64,000 nt of DNA from DATIJJ01 sp035478795 (GTDB taxonomy: Bacteria; Pseudomonadota; Gammaproteobacteria; DSM-16500): contig DATIJJ010000014.1 in the NCBI GenBank assembly GCA_035478795.1, forward strand, positions 27,027 to 91,026. The letters run 5' to 3'. Below the pieces are notes generated by a model that was given only the letters and a program-made list of their open reading frames with translations, was not told the origin of the DNA and ran no database searches. Within the stretch, counting starts at the first letter, position 1. Every line of letters starts with the position of its first letter. Position numbers and translations under genes: made by a program. This document shows, piece after piece, positions 33,862 to 42,147 of this stretch.

Positions 33862-34656
33862 CTAATATCCTTTTGCATTTTCATCAAATTCACCCACATA
33901 CCCGGGCGCACGACGAATACCCGTTTCAAGGCGACCATCGGAATAAAGATCTATCCACCGATATCCGGGAGGCAATTTTTCCAGTGCGAACACATCACTC
34001 CCTCTCTTGAACTGAATGCAAGTCGACGGTGCGGAAAAATACCGGATCCCATTTTTTTCGCCTGCATGTTCCTGATGAACGTGCCCAAACAGAATGGTAT
34101 GCATTTTAGGAAAATGAGCCAACACGGACCATAATGCATCCGCATTCGTCAACCCGATGTTATCAAGCCATGCCGAACCCACCGGAACAGGCTGATGATG
34201 AAAAACAACAATCGCGTGATGCTCGGGAAACATTTCAAGGCAATGTTGCAGAAACTGCAATTGCGCATCATCCAGAAAACCTTCAACAGCATTTACTTTT
34301 TGTGAATTCAACAAAATGAGGTGCCAGTTTTTCAAAACAATGTGTCGATGATGCGTGATCGTTTCACGCGGATAAATACTGGCGAGTGTTTCAGGATCAT
34401 CGTGATTTCCCGGGACATAGTATGTTGGAATCGCGAATCCTTTCAGCTTGTCCGCCACCTTGATATAAGACATGTCAGATCCATCCTGGGAAAGATCTCC
34501 ACTGAGAAGAATCAGATCAGGTGTGGAATCCGTTTTGAGCAACTGGATGGCCGCATTAAAACTGTCATGGGTCTTGACCCCCAACAGGACTTTTTCCTGT
34601 TCTGCAAACAGGTGAATATCACTGATTTGCACTATCCTGAATGGATCATTCTCCAT
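33862..34656 (-). CDS. CpdA-like metallophosphoesterase
   Basis: 264 residues from ATG 34656, which has AGGAG seven bases upstream; the open frame extends to 34707. All calcineurin-type metal motifs are present: SDIHLF, GDLSQDGS, GNHDDPE, VFHHQP and GHVHQEH. Length and motif spacing match CpdA, the 3',5'-cAMP phosphodiesterase. It is followed at eight bases by the GGDEF-EAL gene. Substrate assignment as cAMP is likely but rests on family resemblance only. Confidence 0.85.
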   Translation of the reverse strand: MENDPFRIVQISDIHLFAEQEKVLLGVKTHDSFNAAIQLLKTDSTPDLILLSGDLSQDGSDMSYIKVADKLKGFAIPTYYVPGNHDDPETLASIYPRETITHHRHIVLKNWHLILLNSQKVNAVEGFLDDAQLQFLQHCLEMFPEHHAIVVFHHQPVPVGSAWLDNIGLTNADALWSVLAHFPKMHTILFGHVHQEHAGEKNGIRYFSAPSTCIQFKRGSDVFALEKLPPGYRWIDLYSDGRLETGIRRAPGYVGEFDENAKGY

Positions 34657-34849
34657 GCCGTCACTCCTTTTGCCATTCCCGCTTTCTCCACTCTTCCATC
34701 GTACCATAGAGCAAATGGAGTCAAAAATTTTTCTGTTTCCCCCCCTGAAAGATATGATAAATTATGAGGACATGTATGCTTTATTTTTGAACACAAATCA
34801 ATGCATACAGCCTGAATAATTTTAAGATTGGATTGATGAGGAGTTTTCC

Positions 34850-36430
34850 GTGAAAACAGAACCCGCCGATAGAAAGGTCATGATCGAGCAACATAAGCGA
34901 TTCTCCCGGTCTGCATTATGGCGTTTACAGCGTGAATATTTTGATAAGGAAGGGATCAATGCCTGGGTCAATCAGGTCCCTTTCTACATTACCAGTAATC
35001 CTTTCATTGCAACGAGTTATGCCAAACTGGTCCTGGCTTTTATCCGTGACTGGCTCCGAAAAAATCCTGACTCAAAAAATCATCCGTTCTATATTATGGA
35101 ACTTGGCACAGGCTCCGGGCGCTTCAGTTATTACTTTGTAAAATCGTTAAAGAAACTGCTGCACGATTCCGGCATGGCTGACATCCGGTTTTGTTACATC
35201 ATGAGTGATTTTACAAAACACAACATGCAATACTGGGAAGAACATACCGCGCTGAAACCCTTTGTTCAGGAAGGTCTGATTGATTTTGCGATGTATGACA
35301 TGGAAGCCGAACGTCCGATTACACTCGTCAAACAAAATACTCGTTTAAGTCCCGAGGTGCTCGTCAATCCATTGACCGTTTTTGCCAATTACATTTTCGA
35401 CACGATTTCGCATGATTCCTTTGCCGTTCATGAAGGAAAACTGTATGAACTGCTGTTAAGTCTTTCCACCGATGAAAAAAACATGGAAAACAACTGTCCG
35501 ATTGACATGGAAAAAATTTCAGTCGACTACAGTGTCAATGAAATTAAAAATGCCTATTACGACGATCCCCATTTAGACAGCATTCTGGACATTTATAAAA
35601 AATCCTTGACGGAATCCAGTTTTCTTTTCCCGATCGGTTCTTTTCATGCCATCCGGTTTTTGAAAAAATTGTCTGACAATAAATTATTTATTGTCTCGAC
35701 CGATAAAGGTTACAGCACAGTTGAATCGCTGGATCATCTGGGTCACCCCTCGATTTCCTTTCATGGCAGTTTTTCCATGATGGTCAATTTCCATGCCATT
35801 GCGGAATATTTTAAAAACAGTGGCGGGGATGCTTTTTTGCAGACTTCACGCAAGGGAATCAAAACTTCCGTTTTCGCCAGTGGCTTCCGGTTTTCTGAAA
35901 TGCCGGAAACTTCCATGGCCATTGCAGATTGGGTAGAAGGATTCAGCCCGAGCGATTATTTTACCCTTCATCGCCGCATGAGCGATTCTTTCCAGGAGTG
36001 CGCGCTCGAAACGATCGCCTCGCACATGCAGCTCGCCGGTTGGGATCCACACATCTATCTGAAATTGACTGGCCGCGTGACATCACTCATTGAAAAATCA
36101 GATAGCGATACCATCCAGTTCATGGCAGCCAACATGCCGAAAATGGCTGAAAATTACTATCACATGCCGAAAACAGAATGTATCCTGTTTGAAATCGGCG
36201 TATTTTTTCATGCTATCAAACACTACAAGGAAGCTGAAAAATATTACCAGCTTGCGCATCCTTATGTTGGCGATCAGTTTGGTCTGTTTTTCAATCTGGC
36301 GCTTTGTCAGCATCATATCGGTGACAATGCATCGGCGCTGGCCAACTTCAGACACGCCCTGTCTCTGGACGAAACATCAAAAGAAACAGAAGAATGGATT
36401 GCCTATCTTGAAAAGCCGGAAAATAAATAA
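34850..36430 (+). CDS. SAM-dependent methyltransferase with C-terminal TPR
   Basis: 526 residues starting at GTG 34850 (AGGAG seven bases upstream). Residues 80-300 carry a SAM-binding motif MELGTGSGRFSYYFV and features reminiscent of MidA/NDUFAF7-type methyltransferases (IMSDFT, VNPLTVFANYIFDTI). Residues about 440-520 contain TPR-like helices (FHAIKHYKEAEKYYQLA, NLALCQHHIGDNASALANFRHAL). The TPR part suggests a protein partner or protein substrate. It precedes the Mla-like operon by 35 bases, but no link to lipid transport is evident. Confidence 0.7.
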   Translation: MKTEPADRKVMIEQHKRFSRSALWRLQREYFDKEGINAWVNQVPFYITSNPFIATSYAKLVLAFIRDWLRKNPDSKNHPFYIMELGTGSGRFSYYFVKSLKKLLHDSGMADIRFCYIMSDFTKHNMQYWEEHTALKPFVQEGLIDFAMYDMEAERPITLVKQNTRLSPEVLVNPLTVFANYIFDTISHDSFAVHEGKLYELLLSLSTDEKNMENNCPIDMEKISVDYSVNEIKNAYYDDPHLDSILDIYKKSLTESSFLFPIGSFHAIRFLKKLSDNKLFIVSTDKGYSTVESLDHLGHPSISFHGSFSMMVNFHAIAEYFKNSGGDAFLQTSRKGIKTSVFASGFRFSEMPETSMAIADWVEGFSPSDYFTLHRRMSDSFQECALETIASHMQLAGWDPHIYLKLTGRVTSLIEKSDSDTIQFMAANMPKMAENYYHMPKTECILFEIGVFFHAIKHYKEAEKYYQLAHPYVGDQFGLFFNLALCQHHIGDNASALANFRHALSLDETSKETEEWIAYLEKPENK

Positions 36431-36465
36431 GGGAAGGAACTTGCTAACCCATTCAGGATGATCAT

Positions 36466-37578
36466 GTGGAAAAAGCAGCGAACATTTATTTAAAAGACAG
36501 AGAGCTCCTTTGCGAAGGCACATGGACTGTTTCAAACATTCCGATTTTAAAAAAGGCATTTTTGAAAATCGCCCTGCCGAAGGGGGGCGATATTACCTTT
36601 GACGGCGGAAAAATTACCGCGATGGATACAGCCGGTGCATGGTTATTAAACCAGTGGTCACACCAACTGTCCGCCAAAAAAATCACTGCCCAATGGGTCC
36701 ATTTTCCTGAACACACGGAAGAATTGTTTCGTCTCATCCAAAAAAACCCGTTCAAATCGGAAGAGTTGCCAAGGCCCGAACGACTTGACTGGCTGGCGGC
36801 ACTCGGCAAAATTACCATTGAACAGGCGCGGGAACTGTATCTTTACCTGAACTTCATTGGAAAACTGTCTATCGAATTACTGCGCATCATCCAGCGTCCG
36901 GGTCATATCCGCTGGAAGGCCATTTGCAGCAGCATTTACCGAACCGGTTATCAGGCCCTCCCCATCATCGGATTATTGTCATTTATGATTGGCGTTGTGC
37001 TGACCTATCAAATGGGCGTGCAATTACGCAATTATGGCGCCAATATTTTTATTGTCGATTTGCTGGGTCTGGCCGTACTGCGTGAGTTTGGGCCACTGCT
37101 CACGGCCATCATGGTGGCGGGTCGCACCGGCTCGTCTTTTACTGCTGAACTTGGATTGATGAAAGCCAACCAGGAAATTGATGCCCTTGACACACTCGGC
37201 GTCACGCCGGGTGAATTACTTCTGATACCTAAAATCATCGGGCTTTTTATTGCATTGCCACTCCTCACCATCTGGGCAGACATATTTGGCATCCTGGGTG
37301 GCATGGTCATGTCCAATAACATGTTGCATATCAGCTGGTATGACTTTTTGAACCGTTTTCAGCATCAAATACCGGTCAAGGCCCTTTTGCTGGGACTTTT
37401 CAAAGCCCCGGTTTTCGCTCTGCTCATTTCAAGCATCGGCTGTTTTCAGGGCATGTCGGTCAAGGATACTGCGGACAGTATTGGCAAGAACACCACCAAA
37501 AGTGTCGTATACGCCATCTTTTTTATCATGATGGCCGATGCCCTCTTCTCCATTATTTTCAGTAAACTAAAATTATGA
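36466..37578 (+). CDS. mlaE: MlaE-like ABC permease with N-terminal STAS domain
   Basis: 370 residues from GTG 36466. Residues 1-95 form a STAS-like domain (GKITAMDTAGAWLLNQW) corresponding to MlaB, fused to the permease. Residues 125-370 are the MlaE/YrbE domain with five to six membrane spans (PIIGLLSFMIGVVLTYQMGVQL, REFGPLLTAIMVAGRTGSSFTAELG). It is the inner-membrane channel of a Mce/Mla-type transporter that moves phospholipids between the membranes. It overlaps the ATPase gene by four bases. In E. coli the STAS protein is separate (MlaB). Confidence 0.92.
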   Translation: MEKAANIYLKDRELLCEGTWTVSNIPILKKAFLKIALPKGGDITFDGGKITAMDTAGAWLLNQWSHQLSAKKITAQWVHFPEHTEELFRLIQKNPFKSEELPRPERLDWLAALGKITIEQARELYLYLNFIGKLSIELLRIIQRPGHIRWKAICSSIYRTGYQALPIIGLLSFMIGVVLTYQMGVQLRNYGANIFIVDLLGLAVLREFGPLLTAIMVAGRTGSSFTAELGLMKANQEIDALDTLGVTPGELLLIPKIIGLFIALPLLTIWADIFGILGGMVMSNNMLHISWYDFLNRFQHQIPVKALLLGLFKAPVFALLISSIGCFQGMSVKDTADSIGKNTTKSVVYAIFFIMMADALFSIIFSKLKL

Positions 37579-38342
37579 CAGCCGAACAACCCGTCATCGA
37601 CATCAGGCATTTAAAAACAGTGATCGGCGATACGCGCGTGCATCAGGATGTGAATCTCGAGGTAAAGACCGGTGAAATTCTCGTGCTCGTTGGCGGTAGC
37701 GGCTCGGGAAAGACAGTCCTCTTGCGCGAAATGCTTGCGCTTCGCACACCCACTGCCGGATCCATTCGCATATTTAACCATGAATTGACCAAAGCCAACG
37801 CTGAAACATTGCTGGCAATCCAGCGTCGATGGGGGGTTCTGTTTCAACAAAATGCCCTGTTCAGTTCCTTAACCGTCCTCGAAAATGTGTCATTCCCCTT
37901 CATCGAGCACACCGAACTTGACGAAAAAACCATTCGGGAACTGGCCTTGTTAAAAATTGTTCTGGCGGGCCTGCCCATGGAAGCCGCCATCAAATACCCG
38001 GCCGAATTGAGCGGCGGCATGCAAAAACGCGCAGCACTGGCACGGGCCATCGCCCTCGATCCCGAATTGCTTTTTCTGGACGAACCGACTGCGGGCCTTG
38101 ATCCTGGCAAGGTCATTGCATTTGATGAATTGATCCTGGACTTGCAGAGCACCATGGGTTTAACTATTGTAATGGTGACACATGATGTCGATAGCTTAAA
38201 ACGCGTCGCCAATCGTGTTGCCTTTTTGGGTGAAGGAAAAGTATTGGCCGTGGAACCACCCGGGCAATTGTTACAAAACAGGCATCCTTTGATCCAGGCG
38301 TTTTTTGATAGCCAGAAAAACGGTAAACGACAGGGACAATAA
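37575..38342 (+). CDS. mlaF: MlaF-like ABC transporter ATPase
   Basis: 255 residues. Walker A is GGSGSGKT at residues 38-45, the Q loop LFQQNALF lies near 94, signature LSGGMQKRAALARA follows and Walker B is LLFLDEPTAGLDP, then the H-loop VTHD. The LFQQNALFSSLTVLENVSFP block is characteristic of Mla/Ttg2A ATPases. It drives lipid transport by the MlaE-like permease. The next gene begins two bases after its stop. Confidence 0.95.
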   Translation: MTAEQPVIDIRHLKTVIGDTRVHQDVNLEVKTGEILVLVGGSGSGKTVLLREMLALRTPTAGSIRIFNHELTKANAETLLAIQRRWGVLFQQNALFSSLTVLENVSFPFIEHTELDEKTIRELALLKIVLAGLPMEAAIKYPAELSGGMQKRAALARAIALDPELLFLDEPTAGLDPGKVIAFDELILDLQSTMGLTIVMVTHDVDSLKRVANRVAFLGEGKVLAVEPPGQLLQNRHPLIQAFFDSQKNGKRQGQ

Positions 38343-38344
38343 CA

Positions 38345-39166
38345 ATGGATACAAAAGTGAACTACGCACTGGTTGGCACATTTGTTATTTTTCTGCTTTC
38401 AGCGATTATTTTAAGTATCCTGTGGCTTTCATCCGGCTTGAACGTACAAAATTATGATATCTATCAGGTCAACATGGATGAAGCCGTCACGGGATTAAGC
38501 ATTGATGCCATCGTCGAATACAACGGTGTGAACGTGGGTGCCGTCAAAAAAATTGCGCTGCGTAAGGATGATCCGCAGTCCGTTGAATTGCTGCTCAAAA
38601 TCCGCCGTGACACACCCGTCACATATGGCACCGTTGCAACACTCGCTACCCGGGGTCTGACGGGTATCACCTACATTGCATTGAAAGACAAGGGCACTGA
38701 TTTAAGGCCCCTCAAAAAAGGGCCGGGGCAGGATTATCCCGTCATTAAAACAACACCCTCTCTGCTCCTGCAATTAAACGTCGGTTTGCAAAAATTAACA
38801 GAAAGCCTGGGCCAGGTCAGCACCACCTTTAAAAATCTTTTTGACCAGGAGAACCTGCAGGCCATCAAGGAAATCGTGATCAATATGCGAGAAGTGACAT
38901 CGAACCTTGCCGCAAACAATGCAAAACTCAACACCATTTTGACAAACACCAGTCTTGCGAGCCAACGTCTTCCCGCACTCATCCAGTCCAGCCAACAAAC
39001 GCTTCAGGCATTTGAAAGCCAGACGTTGCCGGAGACTAACCATATTGTTGCCAATCTGAATACAATTACCGATAATCTGACTGGACTGTCCGTCGAATTA
39101 CGCGACAATCCATCCCTGTTAATTCGCGGGAAACAGCCGCGTGTTCCTGGCCCTGGTGAAAAATAA
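38345..39166 (+). CDS. mlaD: MCE-domain lipid-binding protein (MlaD-like)
   Basis: 273 residues. One N-terminal membrane helix (8-30) anchors a periplasmic MCE domain (about 38-120: YQVNMDEAVTGLSIDAIVEYNGVNVGAV, VATLATRGLTGITYIALK). The rest, about 140-250, is helical and may form a central tube. It is longer than E. coli MlaD (about 183 residues) and closer to PqiB/Mce-type single-domain proteins. It collects lipid from the permease. Its stop overlaps the start of the lipoprotein gene by one base. Confidence 0.92.
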   Translation: MDTKVNYALVGTFVIFLLSAIILSILWLSSGLNVQNYDIYQVNMDEAVTGLSIDAIVEYNGVNVGAVKKIALRKDDPQSVELLLKIRRDTPVTYGTVATLATRGLTGITYIALKDKGTDLRPLKKGPGQDYPVIKTTPSLLLQLNVGLQKLTESLGQVSTTFKNLFDQENLQAIKEIVINMREVTSNLAANNAKLNTILTNTSLASQRLPALIQSSQQTLQAFESQTLPETNHIVANLNTITDNLTGLSVELRDNPSLLIRGKQPRVPGPGEK

Positions 39167-39768
39167 TGAAACTATTTTATTGGTTATCTATCACATGCAT
39201 TGTCTGTTTTATGTCAGGCTGCAGCCTGTTATCTCCCGTACCGACACAAACCCAAAACACCTATATCATCAAAACACTGCCACCCGTTCAAACAAAAAAA
39301 ACACGCCGGCCAATCACCCTGCTGGTCAGAATGCCAAATACCCGGGCATTCTATGACACGAATCTCATGGCCTATAGCACGAAACCTTATCAAATCGATT
39401 ATTATGCGAAAAGCACCTGGCTTGATCGGCCAGGCAGTATGTTACAACCGCTCATCATCCAGTCGCTGCAAAACACGCATTATTTTCATGCAGTGACTTC
39501 GCCGTCCGCTGGCGGAGATTATCAATACAGTCTCACTCTGCAGATCGAAACCTTTTTACAGGATTACACACACGGTCACGCCGTTTTTCGTCTGGTTGCC
39601 CACGCAAACGTGATCCGCTCATCCAGTAACCGGATCATGGCGACAAAAGAATTTGTCATCAATCAACCCATGTTGCAGGCATCGCCCTATGGTGGTGTGG
39701 TAGCCGCCAATCAGGCGACAGCAAATATGCTTCGACAGTTAACCCGATTCTGTTTAAAGACTCTTTAA
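39166..39768 (+). CDS. ABC-type auxiliary lipoprotein (PqiC-like)
   Basis: 200 residues with lipobox MSGCSLL (Cys20). The mature part matches the ABC_trans_aux/PqiC group: YIIKTLPPV, a conserved ITLLVRMPNTRAFYDTNLMAY, and TKEFVINQPM..ASPYGGVVAANQA near the C-terminus. It likely sits in the outer membrane as the docking end of the lipid transport path. This four-gene set (permease, ATPase, MCE protein, lipoprotein) lacks MlaC and so resembles Mce/Pqi-like transporters more than E. coli Mla. Confidence 0.88.
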   Translation: MKLFYWLSITCIVCFMSGCSLLSPVPTQTQNTYIIKTLPPVQTKKTRRPITLLVRMPNTRAFYDTNLMAYSTKPYQIDYYAKSTWLDRPGSMLQPLIIQSLQNTHYFHAVTSPSAGGDYQYSLTLQIETFLQDYTHGHAVFRLVAHANVIRSSSNRIMATKEFVINQPMLQASPYGGVVAANQATANMLRQLTRFCLKTL

Positions 39769-39778
39769 GGAAAATACG

Positions 39779-40390
39779 ATGAAACTCTATTTTTCAAAAG
39801 GTGCGTGCTCGCTCGCCACACGCATTACGTTAAACGAGCTTGGAATTGGCGCGGAATACGAATCTGTGGATTTAAAAACAAAAAAAACAGCAACGGGCGA
39901 AGATTTCTTAAAAATAAATCCGAAAGGCGCGGTTCCAGCGATCCTGCTCGATGATAAAACCGTTTTGACGGAAAATGCAGCCATTTTACAGTACCTGGCC
40001 GATTTGAAAAAAGCCGATCATCTGCTCCCGCCTGTTTTCGACCGGCAGCGTTATTCTATCATTGAGTGGCTAAACTTTATTGCAACCGATTTACACAAGG
40101 GTTGCGGCGTTTTTTTCAATCCATTAATCCCTGACACACTCAAAAATACTCTTTTTCGCCCGCTTCTCGTTAGCAAGTTAAAACGGGTGGAAGATCAACT
40201 GGCAAAAACAGCCTGGATCGGCGGCAGTCATTTTACGCTGCCTGATGCTTATCTCTTTGTCATTTTAAGATGGTTGCCTTACATTCAAATAGACATGGTT
40301 AAGGATTTTCCGCAGTCAGCACGTTATTTTGAAACGCTGAAAAACCGTGATTCCGTGATGAAATCATTAAAAGAAGAAGATCTGGCATGA
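39779..40390 (+). CDS. glutathione S-transferase
   Basis: 203 residues, beta-class-like GST. The N-terminal thioredoxin fold starts MKLYFSKGACSLATRI, where beta-class enzymes have a conserved Cys and Ser (Cys10 and Ser11 here). NPKGAVPAILLDD and TENAAILQYLAD form the glutathione-binding part. The helical C-terminal domain spans 88-200. It conjugates or reduces with glutathione in the cytoplasm. It lies 10 bases after the Mla-type operon and overlaps the next gene by four bases. Confidence 0.9.
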   Translation: MKLYFSKGACSLATRITLNELGIGAEYESVDLKTKKTATGEDFLKINPKGAVPAILLDDKTVLTENAAILQYLADLKKADHLLPPVFDRQRYSIIEWLNFIATDLHKGCGVFFNPLIPDTLKNTLFRPLLVSKLKRVEDQLAKTAWIGGSHFTLPDAYLFVILRWLPYIQIDMVKDFPQSARYFETLKNRDSVMKSLKEEDLA

Positions 40391-41088
40391 ATGTTTGGCC
40401 GCCGGATTATACAGTGATACGGCATCCTCGCAGCAAGCGTGTCAAAATAAAAGCCTCGGCTAAAAAAGGTCTTGAATTAATCGTACCGCCGCGATTCAGC
40501 TTAAAACATATCCCGATTATTTTAGTGGAAAACAGGCCATGGATTGAAAAACAATTGTTGAAACTGGCGAACCCTGAACGTGCGACATTACCCGAAAAAA
40601 TTGTGTTGCGCGCCATTGATGAGACATGGTCTATCGAATACATAGAAAGTGATTTTTCAGCGCGAATCATTGCTCGCCCGCACCAGGCTTTGGCAGTGGT
40701 TGGCGCCATCCGGAATCAATCCATCTGCAAAAATTTATTGATCAACTGGTTAAAACAATTGGCCAGGCATCATTTAAAAAATCAGTTGGATACCGTCAGT
40801 CGCGAAATCGATTTAACCTACCGGAAAATGACAATCCGGGATCAGGAAACCCGCTGGGGAAGTTGTACGAAAGACAAAAACATCAGCCTGAATTACCGAT
40901 TACTCTTTTTACCCGCACCCTTGATGAAACATATTTTAATCCACGAATTATGCCACACCGTCCATCTCAACCATTCCAGCCGGTTCTGGAAACTGGTTGA
41001 GAAACATGATCCCAACTGGGAAACACACAGGCGTGACACAAAAAAAGTGCGTGAATTTGTGCCCGCCTGGACAGATCATTTTTTTTAA
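40387..41088 (+). CDS. YgjP/SprT-like metal-dependent hydrolase
   Basis: 233 residues of the M48-type YgjP family (DUF45). The zinc site is HELCHTVHLNHSSRFW (H..xH with the third His in LNHS). Just before it come the family's QETRWGSCTKDKNISLNYRL and the substrate loop. The N-terminal half, with HPRSKRVKIKASAKKGLELIVPPRF, also matches the family. It is a cytoplasmic metallopeptidase of unknown target. It is the last gene of the plus-strand operon and overlaps the convergent GDSL gene by four bases. Confidence 0.9.
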   Translation: MNVWPPDYTVIRHPRSKRVKIKASAKKGLELIVPPRFSLKHIPIILVENRPWIEKQLLKLANPERATLPEKIVLRAIDETWSIEYIESDFSARIIARPHQALAVVGAIRNQSICKNLLINWLKQLARHHLKNQLDTVSREIDLTYRKMTIRDQETRWGSCTKDKNISLNYRLLFLPAPLMKHILIHELCHTVHLNHSSRFWKLVEKHDPNWETHRRDTKKVREFVPAWTDHFF

Positions 41089-42014
41089 CGGTTAATCGTC
41101 GTTTCCAACTGCTTCTCAATCAATGCAGCAAAAATCTGATGCGTTGCAGCGGATGGATGGACGGCATCCCAGAACACATGGCGATTCGGATCCTCACACA
41201 ATTTCAGATCACCGGCCTGATAGGCCTTGCCTGACATCACCTGATCAATGTGTACGGCGCGATGGCTGCCCAATAATAAACAATCATCCGTCACATTATT
41301 AATGGATTGACCATATTCCTTGTTGAATTTATCAGGATCTTGCAACAAATCTTCCAGAATGGCGTACGTATCAACCAACTGAACCATCGGATACTGCCTT
41401 TGCAAACGACCCATCGCCTGGGCCAATTGTTCATTGTGCATGAGGGTCAGTGCATGCAATCTTTCTGCAAATTGACTTCTTTTTCCATAAGGTGTTCTCG
41501 AAAGATCCGGCAGATTCATGACCATCACCCTTGTCGCACCGTGTTCCATGAGTGATACGACACCGGCCTCAATTTTATCCACGACGGCTTTCGTCAATAC
41601 TTTTTCTTTCGTTGTATTATCATGCAAATAATCATTTGCCCCGATCCAGATAAATTGAATCGCCTTGCCCCGATCATCCGCTGTGGTTTCGTTATAATAG
41701 GCCGTCTGCTCCTCTTCGAGCGTCCTGGTCGATGAATCATTCAGGGTCGCTGTTGCACCGCCAAACGCATAATTGGTTTCATCCGTGTAATATTTATCGT
41801 AAAAATAGTGACCGACCTGATCTGCCCACGTGTAACCATTTGAAAAACGACCATAAAAATACGGAGAGGGCGGCACTATTTTCGCCGTGTTTCGATAGAG
41901 ATTGCCATCATCGGTCAAACTGTCTCCAAAAAAAACGAGCTGGCTGACGGGTAACGCAAAAACGGTTGAAGAACACACGAATAACAACATCAAAAAAAGC
42001 ATTTTTTTCATCAT
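41085..42014 (-). CDS. secreted GDSL/SGNH lipase (PlaA-like)
   Basis: 309 residues with a signal peptide (1-20, ending VFA). The SGNH blocks are all visible: FFGDSLTDDGN (catalytic Ser), a Gly in the FAFGGATA-like stretch (YAFGGATATL), WIGANDYLHD (Asn) and DAVHPSAATHQ (Asp and His). It resembles Legionella PlaA, a secreted lysophospholipase A exported by type II secretion. It probably degrades host or environmental phospholipids. It diverges from the ABC-F fusion gene at 42148. Confidence 0.9.
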   Translation of the reverse strand: MMKKMLFLMLLFVCSSTVFALPVSQLVFFGDSLTDDGNLYRNTAKIVPPSPYFYGRFSNGYTWADQVGHYFYDKYYTDETNYAFGGATATLNDSSTRTLEEEQTAYYNETTADDRGKAIQFIWIGANDYLHDNTTKEKVLTKAVVDKIEAGVVSLMEHGATRVMVMNLPDLSRTPYGKRSQFAERLHALTLMHNEQLAQAMGRLQRQYPMVQLVDTYAILEDLLQDPDKFNKEYGQSINNVTDDCLLLGSHRAVHIDQVMSGKAYQAGDLKLCEDPNRHVFWDAVHPSAATHQIFAALIEKQLETTINR

Positions 42015-42147
42015 GCAGACACTCCTTGTAAGTTGACGGTATTCAAACCCCGGCCAGTATAAATGAAATTATTATGTCGCGAAAGGTGACAGGCCGTTCA
42101 TTATTACCTAGAATGCAGGGCCAAACAGTGAGTTGATTAAAAAAAGT

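Noticed and set aside
42133..42147. TTG codon as start of the ABC-F fusion.
   Set aside because: The ATG at 42148 aligns with the start of YheS proteins and the extra five codons are not conserved-looking.
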